Source: Rhynochetos jubatus
Lineage: Eukaryota > Chordata > Aves > Eurypygiformes > Rhynochetidae
Length of the DNA: 64,000 nucleotides
Assembly (NCBI GenBank): GCA_027574665.1
Contig: CM050648.1
Span: 51,631,200 to 51,695,199, forward strand
Direction of reading: 5' to 3'
Each line of letters opens with the position of its first letter. Positions within the stretch are counted from its first letter, which is position 1. Made by a program: the position numbers and the translations under genes. Shown piece by piece: positions 1 to 10,372 of the stretch. The notes beneath the pieces were generated by a model, which was not told the DNA's origin, searched no databases, and worked only from the letters and a program-made list of their open reading frames with translations.

Positions 1-2593
1 CTCTGCTTCCAGAGCAGTAGTGTTTTCAGATCAGTAATCCTACATGGATGGTATCTCCGCCCTCCTTTGCTTTTTGTTGTTGTTGTTGTCGTTTTCCCTT
101 GGCCCTTGAGGAAGGATTTGCCTTATATGTAAATTCAGTTTTACGTTACATTTTGTAGTTGAGATTCAGAAGATGCCTCTTGGGTTTTGGCACCCCAAAA
201 TTAAAATAAGCCATTCTGCTGTCTGGCTCAGCAGGAACCTCTTCAAGGGACCGTGTGAGAGTAACACTTTTCCTCAAGTACCAAATGTGTCTTACAGATG
301 GCGGCTCCAGCTGCTGTGGGAACTTCTGGTGTTGCCAGACACCGTGCTTTTGGTGCTTGGGTCCTGTCTACGTCTGCCATGATCATCAGCGTCAGGAACT
401 TGAACATTATGTAAAAGGAAACTTGAAAATCACAAGACTTTGAGCTTTTCACTTCTAATTGAAGTTGAGGGTAGGAGGAGAAGCATGTCACTTGTGAGTG
501 GAAGGCTTGAGGAAGGAGTCCAGTGCTATCGGCAAGTCGGGGTTGAACGCAGACACGTATTAGGGGTGGTTTATAAAATCTGTCAAGAGATGCTGCTAGA
601 GAGGGAACCAGGAATTACTAGAATTGGCATGAGAAGACGGATGTGAAATGGAGACAGGCAAACACAATGATCATTAAAATCCTGGTTGAAACAGAGTCTA
701 CTTGTCTTCATCAAACACTTTGGTCAACTACCTGGTCATTTAACTGCCCGCTGACTGGGAGAACAATGTTGCTACACAAATCTTATCTGGTTTCACTGGA
801 GATGAGTTGCTGAGCAACCAGTTAGACCAAGAGCACGCTGAAGAATGTAAATGCCACCTCCCTGCCACGAAGTTTGTCCTTCATCGCATCGCCATCAAGC
901 ATACTGCCTTCTCCTGTAAACACCAGTTGACACTTGCCAATCAGGGTACAAGAAGGGAAATTGTACCATGACATTAGGAAAAATAAAAGCCTTTCAAGCA
1001 CAGGTTGCCCAGAGGGACTGAGGAATCTCCATCCTTGGGCATATTTACTGTTTAACTGGAAAAGACCCTGAGCAACGTGTGCTAACTCAGCCCTGCTCTG
1101 AGCAGGGAGCTGGAGGAAGTGGGTCCAGGGGTCCCTTTTTCTCTATCCTCGGTAAGAAACTGCATACTGGCTCAGTAAAAAAAAGAACGGACATTTGTAG
1201 GTACTTTGAACATCCCAGTAACGTTGGCTGTGCTGCCGTAGCTAACATGAAAAAAATAATACAGTGGTGAGGTGTGAAGATACAGGCATCTTGCGTATGC
1301 ATAAACCCGCACGCAAGCACTGATGGTAGCAGCTCTGTGGGAAAGCAGTCCAACAGCAAAATATAGGGGTGGAAGGAGGGGTGCTCGAGGTTGAAGAAGC
1401 CCTTGGAAAAAGCATGAATTCTTGGTTTTGCCAGGTTTTGTTTCCAAGGGGTTCAAATTGAGCCCTTTTAGCAAACTGAGCAAGAGTCCTGCGTTAATGG
1501 AAGGTGATATAACCAGCATGGAGAGCTGGTCGCGCAACTCATGTACATACTAAACCCTTTCTTTCTGTACCTCCTTTCCAAGAAGTGCCAGGGGAACGAA
1601 ATAAATTCTCCTGAATGGGGGAAAATCCATCAAGTCATTTAGCTGGGTATTTTCAGAAGTTCAGTGAAAGAAACGGTCTCACATTTATCCTCAGAAATGT
1701 GTAAGGTTTTCCATGTTTAAGGGAAGAAGCACACAAACCTTGACCTCAAAGGTACTTACTTATATTGAGTGGTTTCAGCGCCAGGAGAGTAATCTCTGAT
1801 AACAATCAGAAATCAATCTTTCAGATACAAAAAGCTCCACTGCTTTCACAAATTTTATCATGTTCATCGCTATGTTACCCCATTTTCTTGTCTGTAAGTG
1901 AAGTCCCCGGAGCATTAGGAGCTCCTTCTCACGTGCACTGGGTCTAAGACAGCAGAAGGACATTGACCTCTCCCCCCATGCGTGTGACAACATCCTCCCT
2001 GATGCGACCTAGGAGAACAAGACACAGAGTTTCAGCATAATGGCAAGATTAGTACCAAATCCCAAAATACCGTTAACTTCATCAGCCCAGCTCGAGACTC
2101 CCCTGCCTGTACATCTAAACACATCACCCCTTTCTCTTCAGCTGCTGTGCTGCTTTTATGAGTCTTTTCCAGAGCCACTGCTTCCCAGTATGGTTTCACA
2201 TCTTACTACTGTGGCCTTCATTCCCTGTTCTTAGATATCTAGCTTTGTAGTTCACCTGTAATAAAGTAATATGTGCTTGCTTTCTGTTTACCACCTGGTT
2301 ACATCAGTGACCTATTTTCATTTCTGTTCCTCTGGTCTGTTGCAATAGGATGAGTTTATGTTTTCTTCCATATCAGAGATCAAAATGGAAAACAGCCAGG
2401 AGACAATCCAGGTGGAGCTGCCCTACTCAGCACCCCTGAACAAGGAACGGTGCTGAACAATGACTGTTGATTAGCACTGAGCCTAACAATTGAGATAACC
2501 ACTGGATTTTGAACTATCTGGTATGGTAATTTGCCATAACCTCACCAAACAACCATGCAAAACTGAACCCTCATGCTTTATATCAGTTTTATA
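1..2593. other. Intergenic sequence, no recognised gene
   Basis: Moderately AT-rich unique-looking DNA. All open stretches are short and overlap on both strands without family resemblance. No RNA gene or clear repeat was recognised. Confidence 0.6.
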
Positions 2594-3071
2594 TAGAATC
2601 ACAGCATGGTTTGCGTTGGAAGGGACCTTAAAGACCATCTAGTCCCAACCCCCCTGCCATGGGCAGGGACACCCTCCACTAGACCAGGTTGCTCAAAGCC
2701 TCATCCAGCCTGGCCTTGAACACTGCCAGGGATGGGGCACCCACAGCTTCTCTGGGCAACCTGTTCCAGTGCCTCACCACCCTCTCCTTGAAGAACTTCT
2801 TCCTGATATCCAATCTAAATCTCCCTGCTTTCAGTTTAAACCTGTTACCCCTTGTCCTGTCACTACAGGCCCTTGTAAAAAGTCCCCCCCAGCTTCCTTG
2901 TCGGCCCCTTCAGGTACTGGAAGGTGCTATAAGGTCTCCCCAGAGCCTTCTCTTCTCCAGGCTGAACAAGCCCAACTCTCTCAGCCTGTCCCCATAGCAG
3001 AGGGGCTCCAGCCCTCTGAGCATCTTCATGGCCTCCTCTGGACTCACTCCAACGGGTTGATATCCTTCTGA
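2594..3071 (-). mobile_element. CR1 LINE, 5'-truncated 3' end
   Basis: Reads antisense as a CR1 tail: the 3'-terminal AGAATCACAG-type end is at the left, followed by TTGGAAGGGACCTTAAAGAC, then the segment encoding the C terminus of ORF2 (reverse transcriptase protein). The best-matching protein block runs through [11 protein letters not shown]-like and HWNRLP-like motifs. It is about 480 bp and 5'-truncated, as is usual for CR1. It is nearly identical to the copies at 18,670 and 28,336, so the three belong to one subfamily. No target-site duplication is visible, as expected for CR1. Confidence 0.95.
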
Positions 3072-3599
3072 TGAATGTTTCTTTATGAATTAAGGTCTTA
3101 CTCTTCTGAGAATGGTACCAGATTATCTCAGCAAAATCTGCTCTCTGTCAATCCATGTCAGCTGGCGTAAATAATGCACTTCCTTTTACTTTGGTATTTA
3201 TTGACACAGTCCTTTAGGGCAGCCACACATTTCAGGCTACGGACTTCCACCAGGCCCACAGAGAACCCAGGGCAATGTCAGGCTGTGGGCCGGCCAGAAG
3301 TTCGCAGCCTGCATTGCCCGGGTTGTTCTGTATACCTTCCAAAACACTGTTCCAGCGTGAACTTCTTTTCCACCCCCTGGAGACCCCCCCAGGCTTCCAG
3401 TTCTCCTGGAAGTGAGTTTTGGGTGGCTCGAAGCACCCTTCTGTCGGCTCTCAGGGGATGCCCGTGACACACGTGTTCTGATGCCGAGGTGCCTGGTGTT
3501 GTTCAGAGCCTTCTGAGGCACCTGCGGTCTGGGGCGTTTATTGAAATTCCTGATTTTGGAGCATTTTTAAATATAGATTATTTTTTATTAAATAGATTT
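3072..3599. other. Intergenic, nothing recognised
   Basis: Unique-looking sequence of mixed GC content between a CR1 fragment and the CpG island; ends in an AT-rich run at about 3555-3600. Open frames on both strands (3174-3467 and 3237-3521) overlap and match nothing known to me. Confidence 0.5.
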
Positions 3600-3925
3600 T
3601 CACGGCCCACCTCCCCAGGCTCCTAACGCCAGGGAACGAACCGGCTCGCAGGCCGCAGCCGCCGCGCCCGGCCTCCGGCATCGCGGCCCAGCCGGGTGCG
3701 GCGGCGGGACCCGCGCGGCCGCAGCGCCGCCCAGCGGCGGTCTCTGGCAACCCAGCCGGGGCCGGGGGGACGCGTAGCGGCCACCTCTCTCCCGCCGGGG
3801 TGTCGGGGGCGCCGCCACCCTGGGGAGCGCACGTTTGCGGATCCGAATCCTCCCCTTCCTGCCCCAGCTGCCTTTCCCCGCTCCCTGGCTGTCCCCGCCG
3901 CCAACTTGCCGTCTTTCCCCTGCAT
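3600..3925 (-). promoter_or_regulatory. Orphan CpG island, candidate GREB1L promoter / first exon
   Basis: An abrupt island of CG-dense sequence (multiple CGGC, GCCGCC and CCGCCC boxes) preceded on the left by AT-rich DNA with a TTTTTTATTAAATAG stretch. It lies about 29 kb upstream of the ROCK1 island. In mammals the gene head-to-head with ROCK1 is GREB1L, whose first exon is non-coding; by synteny this island is the obvious candidate, reading leftward. A possible minus-strand donor (GAG|GTGGGC) sits at about 3611/3610. No GREB1L protein-coding sequence is seen in 1-3600. Alternatives are a promoter of a non-coding RNA or a remote CpG-island enhancer. The island itself is clear; gene assignment is inference. 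Confidence 0.4.
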
Positions 3926-3984
3926 TACACATCCCTGTCCCGGGGCTGCGTTGTAAAACTTCAGCAGTTCTTCCTTTCGCTGCT

Positions 3985-4330
3985 ACACACATCATTAACC
4001 ATGTTCCTTTCTGTTTAGACCCTGCCCTGTCCGGGCCAGCCCTGCTGATAGTGAATGTCCGTGGGCGATGCTCCGCAGGTGAAACCTCTGCCCGGCTGGA
4101 GAACGTGACAGTGACCCACGTCATTCCGTTCGAGGTCATCCAAGTCAAAGTATGCCGCGGCGTAGCCACGGCCAATGCTGCCCGAGGGGACGTCGTGGAC
4201 CCCATCGCGGACAGAGCCCGTGCACGTCCGCGGGAGCATCTCTTCTCCTGGCATCCCTCCGGAGGATACAACACTGCGGTGTCAAGCTACAGCTCGTTTT
4301 TACAGCTGCCGGTACACTAACTAAGGTCAG
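3985..4330. other. Exon-like GC-rich open stretch next to the CpG island
   Basis: A pyrimidine-rich stretch ending TTTCTGTTTAG at 4018 looks like a plus-strand 3' splice site, and it is followed by about 300 bases that are open in one plus frame (3835-4320) and two minus frames (3600-4274 and 4015-4254). The composition is unusually rich in CpG. I recognise none of the translations. It may be a non-coding exon, a shoulder of the CpG island, or a conserved regulatory element. With both strands open, coding is not supported. Confidence 0.25.
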
Positions 4331-7300
4331 TTCACGGGAGAAACGCGGGTTTAGCCTAACTTCTCTTTGCCAAACGTCTGTCTGAAATGAAATGTGCTTG
4401 ACGGTACGTGCGGGTGCGCGAGCACGGCCCGTTCAGGATAGGGTGGAACCAGGATGTTGCCTGCCCGAGAACGGGAGGCTGACGCTTGGCACGGCACACA
4501 ACCCCTGGCAACATGCCTGGAAAACTGGAGCACCCCACGAAAGAAATAAAACAAACAAACAAACAAAATGCAAGCAGAAAAGAGCTCTCCAACAGGCTTC
4601 CTCACTTGGGCTGGGGCAGTTTATTTAATTATTTTTTTTACCTTGAAGGCCTATATGCAACACCCGGGGACAGAGAAGGCACTGCCTACCTACCTTTCTC
4701 CCCTGTGGCTGCATCTCCTAGGACAGCCCACTGACCACCCCTGAATCTCCCTTTTTTCGGAGCAGAGATCATTTAGGCTCAAACAAAGGGACATCTGCCC
4801 TCAAGTCGCCAGTGTACCCGCTTTGGATAAGCTGGTCTCCTCAGGAAGCAGCGATTGCATCAGGCCACCCCCATTCCTGTCACTAGGCTTCTCGTAGCCA
4901 CACTTCAAAGCTTTGCCCCTGCACCGCTCCAGTCTCTTTGGTGTCCACCCTGCAACATCCGCATGGAAACGGCGTTGTAAGCTCCACCACGATGTACGCT
5001 GCCAACGTGTGTCCTGCTCCTCAGCTGGGTCCAGGCTGGATTTCGGCAGACAGGGCTAGGGAAATACAAAGGATGCACGTGACTCGTAGCGTGCCCCTTC
5101 ACTGACAGTAACCCGGCTCTGGCTCTGCGCCCGTCTCACGTTGCTTCCCCATCTTTAGCCCATGAGGATGGAGGCAATGGGTGGATGCGAAAGATGTTGA
5201 AAGCGGAGCGTGCGAGATATCTGAGGCAAAGTGAGGTAGGCAGCCGGGAACGGCTGCGATACGGAGATTAGAGGGGCTCTGAATTGAATTAAAGGACACC
5301 AGTGACCAACAACAGGGACCTGGAGGTGAAAAATTGACGAAGAAGTCAGGAACTGGCTGATGAAACTTGTTCTGACAGTATCAGAACAAGCTCAAGATCC
5401 ACCTGCACAAAGTTAACATTGTTTCAAACAGAATTCAGCTAAAATCATGGAGTTTTTCCCAAAACGTTTTACAGTATGTGACTGCAAACTTCTGATTTGA
5501 TCCTAGAAGTCCTAAAGCCAAATTCACTGTGTCCCCAAACTACAACTCCTTAAAATATCTTCAGTTTTTTTCTTTGCATATTTCTCGTCTGGCGCTGTTC
5601 AGGTTATACAATTCAAAATAGCCATTGCCTGAGGTGACTAAATTTTCAGGGAAGTGTTTCGTGTAGGATCTAGCTGCAGTCTTGGGACATGACAAACAGT
5701 CTGCACTGAGCTACTCGATCGCACCAGTTCGGGTGATGCGCGAATGTAATCGCAGCGCAATATTTAAGATGCTTTTTTTAGAAACAAAATCCAAAAATAA
5801 AAATTTAGCAATACATGAAAAGTTAAATGAAGCAAAAAGGATGAAGGCACTACCTTTTTTTCTTTTTTCTTTTAGCAGGACACCTTTTCCAGTAACAGAT
5901 GGAAAATGAACAATTAACCTTTATATCGTGCTTTTCAACCACAGTTCTTTGGGTATTTTACAAAAGCGCTCAAGTATCGCTGGCAGAAAAACTGAATCAA
6001 ACCCCGTGGAATGACTTGCTACGGCTCTGCCAAAGAGGCAAAAGCAGAATTAAATGCTATTAACTGTCTTGTCTCTTAATTCACTGCGCTGACTCTCACT
6101 GTTGTAAACTATATTATCTATACTGAGATGGAAAGGTGAAAAAATGCTCTCCATGCGCTTTAGACGCTAGTGTGGATCAAAACATATCACTGCATTAGTC
6201 AAACGGCACTGCATAAATCAAGTGCACCATTCTTTTTTAGAAGTTATCTTTAGCATTTTTAAACCCTGTAATAAATCTGTGTTTGACTGAGCCTTTAAAA
6301 ATTATTCTTTATAATAGTTTATATACTGCAGACATTTGTTTACAAAGTAAAAGAGATTTTTGCTCAAACGGTTCTGCATGTTCCAGTCAACTCGTGGAAA
6401 TCTCAGGAACATTGGAGAAGGCACCCTTTGATTCTGTCAGCGCCAACATGAGGAGCTGCTGTAAGCTGTAGCTACAGGGTATTGCTACCTGGCATACACT
6501 TCCAGATCACCAAGGGTTTTTTTACTTCAAATCCTTACCTCTGGGTATTCTTTTTTCCTAGAAAGAATGCATGCTCAGTGCTGTGTAAGTTAAACTGTCA
6601 TTAAACATTTATGTGATTTAGTAAGGCAACGCATTTCCTGACAGCTACGGAACCCTGGATGTTTCAGAGGGCACTGCTGAACTATTCGGATGGCCCGAGA
6701 TGGCAGATTTATTAGTGTCCAATCTGTCCACTGATCGCCCTCCGCAGTCACAGCATGAAAAACTCATTTCTCAAGAAGGACTTTGCAACATCATTCTATT
6801 CTGTAATCAATGGGAGACAAACACTCTAACTAGAAAATGTTTGTAACATTTCCCAGGGTCTAATCCAAATAGCTGATCTCTGAAGTGTCAAGTTGGCTTA
6901 GCTGGAAGACATGTAAGCCTCAGGACTTGGTCTCAGGTCCCCTGTTGATACTAGCAAGCACTTTGAAGGTGGGGAAAGGAGTGCCTTATTGTTATAATTG
7001 CTGTCCTTTGGCTGAAATACTTCAACGAGTTGCATTTTCTTCTGCTGAGCGCTGTTTATCCCAACGTAAATGTAGATACAAACAAACAGAAGATAGCTGG
7101 TGCTTTCAAAGCCCGAATGTCTATCCCAGCTTCCCCAGTTTGGCTCCCAAACTACAGAGGCCAAGCCTTTCTAGCTCTAAACTATCATTACTTCACCCAA
7201 TTGGAAGCCACTTGGGATTTGTTGTTGGTTGGTTTTTTTTTTAAATGCTGTTTCCATACTCAAAAAGTATCGGAAAAAAATGAATCTACCCTCTGACTTG

Positions 7301-8960
7301 CCAGGAGGATGGCCAATAACTTCTAGATAAATGTGGGTTGAGTCCCCACTGAAATCAGCAGACCTGAGCTTCAGCTGACAGGTCAGGCGAGGGAAGAGTT
7401 TTACTCCAAGGGACTTGATCTGTGGGATGGCCAATGCTCAAAGGTGTGAGCTCAGGCCGGGAGTCCAACCTTCAGCTAAACACATCCTAATGGCAAGGAC
7501 AGCCTACCTACCTATGCTTGGCTTTTTCAGTGTTTTGGGGTTATTTGAACATTGGTATAAGATTTATGATCTAAAAATCACCTAATACAATAGGTCATAA
7601 AACATTTGGTATATGAAGCATCTCTACCTGTCATGAAACAATCATGAAACAAGGATCTGTCCAAAACAATCACGAAACAAGGATCTGCTCTACTCGTGTT
7701 AAATATTCAAGGGGGTCATGCTGCTGAAACATGGCTTTTTTCCCCCTAAATGTGAAGACTTTCAGCTACATGTTATTAGGGAAAGGCTTTGGAGCTCTCA
7801 GCACGCATGATAAGGTCAGGAAAAGCTCTGCGTGCACTGCGTGGCTCATAGCCTCCTGCTGCTGAAAGGTGTTCGGAGCTCTTGGCAGTCTCCTGTTGAC
7901 ACCAGCTGTCTAGTGACAGTCGTCATTTAGCAAAATCAAGTCCTGCACTGGTGATCGGTACAGAGCAAACACATAGCTCGGTTTCTGATGGTTGCTCTTC
8001 CCTCATTAACGTTCTCATACACCTCCGAGACTGCTACTGCTGCATATTTTTTCAGTTTCTTCTTGCAAGGAGGAGCTTACCTTTTCATTTATAAGTTGAC
8101 TCTTTTCAACAATAATAACATGACGAAAGCTTTTACTGGAAAAGAGCAAAGAGTTAATTTTTTTCTGGCTGGCCCCAAGTGACCCCTTGTTCCCACTGCC
8201 TTTGAAATTACTGGAGTTTGCATAGCCTGAAAAATTACGGCTATAGGAAAAGTCATGCTTCACTCATCTGTTTTAAAAAGTAACAGCAGAATTTTAAAAA
8301 TAGAATCCGCATTTTTTTCCTGACCGTGGCATCTCCAACCCAAGTATGTTGATGCAATTTCCAAAGCACTAAGAAATGTCTTAGGTCACATTTAAGTCAG
8401 GTCAGCCAAATCCAGGATCAGTGAAAAAATGAGTTGTTCATCTGGCCTGGAATGAGATCTTTCTTCCCATCATTCTTAGTTATAAAGATCTCTTTTGTGT
8501 GGTTGAAGCTAAATTTAAGCCCAGGCTGAGTGTATTTGTGTACTATCTATGCGTGTTTTATGCATCAGCAGCACACTGCGTTACTAGTAGGCTGCACACA
8601 CAATTAAGGCTTTATCGTTTTTGAAGTCGGTTAATACAAAGATTTATATATTTGCAGCAATAAAAGTCTGGGAAGTAATGGGAATAGACGTTTCTTAGAG
8701 CTACAGCCTGAGTCTCCTTTGACTTGTGCTGGTTTGGCCTCATTGTTTTCAGTGGAGTTAATCCTCACCCTGATTTCAGCACCAGAAGAAGAGAAGAAGA
8801 AAATCCATCCCCGAATGTATGCCTAGGGAGGTCTGCTTTTCTAGAGCTCGCTTTTCTCTCACGCTGTAGCCCTGCGCAGGGGAAAGCACCGAAAGAGAGA
8901 GCAGACTCTGCCATGGAAATAATTAAACCATGCAGTGTGTTTCTTCCACTGAACAACTCA
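4331..8960. other. Intergenic, no recognised gene
   Basis: AT-leaning non-coding DNA with an (AAAC)n run near 4549-4567 and a short tandem repeat at 7631-7688. No coding or RNA gene recognised. Confidence 0.6.
7631..7688. repeat. Short tandem repeat, 28-bp period
   Basis: ACAATCATGAAACAAGGATC at 7638 recurs as ACAATCACGAAACAAGGATC at 7666, a 28-bp period with one difference in the first 20 bases. The first unit also contains an 11-bp sub-repeat (TCATGAAACAA). Confidence 0.85.
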
Positions 8961-8974
8961 CAGCAGCATCTTCA

Positions 8975-9130
8975 AGACCGGGACTGAGCCTGGCCCTGAT
9001 GCGCAGCATCCAGCCCAGGGGCCGCTTCGCCCAGGGGACCCCGGGGGGGCTCCTGCCCGCCCCGCGCGCTGGTGATGCTCCGCGGGGCAGGCGTGAGGGA
9101 GGTCGCGCCTGGGCGCAGGAGCGAAAAGTC
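8975..9130. other. Small isolated GC/CpG islet
   Basis: About 150 bp of GC-rich sequence with many CG dinucleotides (GCGCGCTGG, CGCGGGGC, GGTCGCGCC) inside AT-rich flanks. It has no repeat signature I know and no coding match. It could be a small regulatory element or a decayed CpG island. Confidence 0.4.
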
Positions 9131-9702
9131 ACATTCAGAGAAGTGTGGATTGAATGAAGGAACGGGTAAGGTGAAAATACGTTCATTTAATATGTGCATT
9201 ATTATTTCTTACAGAACTGTCTTACAGGCTGTTTCTTTCCTTGCCAGAGTATTCAGCTACTGCAATAGGATTTAAAAGTAAAATGAGTTGAACTTTAGCA
9301 GATCTATAGTAGCAGTTAAGTAGCAAAGGAAAGTCCATGTCCAGCTATTTCCTGGTGCTATAATGTTTTGATAACAATGGTACACAAAGACTTGTTTTGT
9401 TTAGCATGCACCATATTATCGCATTTCAGACAAAGTCTTGATTCTTTAAGTCCAACACAAAGTCTCAATTCTCTCCGTTTGAGACAAAACCCCAGGATGA
9501 AAAATACGGATTTGAAATGACCCAAACTACAGAGGAGTAAGGAATCAGATTAGCATCAATTTCTGCTTCTGGCTATAATGAAAACAAAGATAAAGCAAAT
9601 ATGTATTTGCTAATTGGAGGGACAAATTTAGGAAAGGTTTTGTTCCTCAACATTCCCTGTCTAATTATGGAATCAGAAAAATGAAAATATTCTTCCCATT
9701 CT

Positions 9703-9722
9703 ACACACACACACACACACAC
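9703..9722. repeat. (AC)10 microsatellite
   Basis: Ten uninterrupted AC dinucleotides. Confidence 0.95.
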
Positions 9723-10344
9723 TCTACCCCAGGCAGACCTGGCCTTTCTGTGCTGGGCTTTGCTTTTAGACAGCAGCGAGTTTCCCTTGCAGAGCTCACA
9801 GGCAGGGAGAGCAGCTTTGTTTGCCACCCCCAGGTGCAAACCTCATTAACTAATGTTTACTTCTTTTGTGTTTGCTGCTTTCAGTAATGAGCCAGGTTAA
9901 TGGAGAGTGAAGCTGGTGGTGATGGGGAGAATGGTAAGGAAAATTGAGGAGCTGGTTTTACATCTTTCAGTTTTGCAGGCTTGTAGGCAAAAAGGCTAAC
10001 AGCCATTTAGCTATACCCCTCAAAAAAAAACCAACAAACCCAACCCCAACCCTCAGAGATGATGCACCTTCTACACAGGTTTTGGTTTGTTTCTCTGTTT
10101 GTTTCAGGATGGTGGGAAACAAAGCACAGCCAAACCCCTGCCTTTTTGCAAGTTATAAATACTCTACAGAATTCTACTTCTGACACCGGAAAAATGTTTT
10201 CTCTTGTTGTTCAAAGCGACTCCAGATGCTGATTTACTTAGTACACAGCGCAAGTAACCCGACTGGAGTGAAAAAGCAAGGTAATTGAGTTTACATTCAT
10301 CTGTCGATATTCTTAAGGGACAGACTGTTCAGCCTGCCAAGTTT

Positions 10345-10372
10345 GCTCTGCTTATGCGTGCATAAGCAGAGC
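10345..10372. repeat. Perfect 13-bp inverted repeat with 2-base loop
   Basis: Left arm GCTCTGCTTATGC at 10345-10357, loop GT, right arm GCATAAGCAGAGC at 10360-10372. All 13 pairs match, giving a strong cruciform or hairpin in intergenic DNA. No poly-T tail or known RNA context is seen. Confidence 0.9.

Noticed and set aside
3600-4274. 224-codon minus-strand open frame at the orphan CpG island
   Set aside because: Low-complexity Arg/Gly/Ala/Pro translation typical of a CpG island; no family resemblance. The island is kept as a promoter candidate instead.
4318-4334. 17-bp exact match with 29033-29049 (TAACTAAGGTCAGTTCA)
   Set aside because: The flanks do not align, and one such match is not surprising in a 64-kb self-comparison.
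5695-5770. tRNA-like word TAGCTCAGTGC on the minus strand
   Set aside because: No B-box or cloverleaf follows at the right distance.
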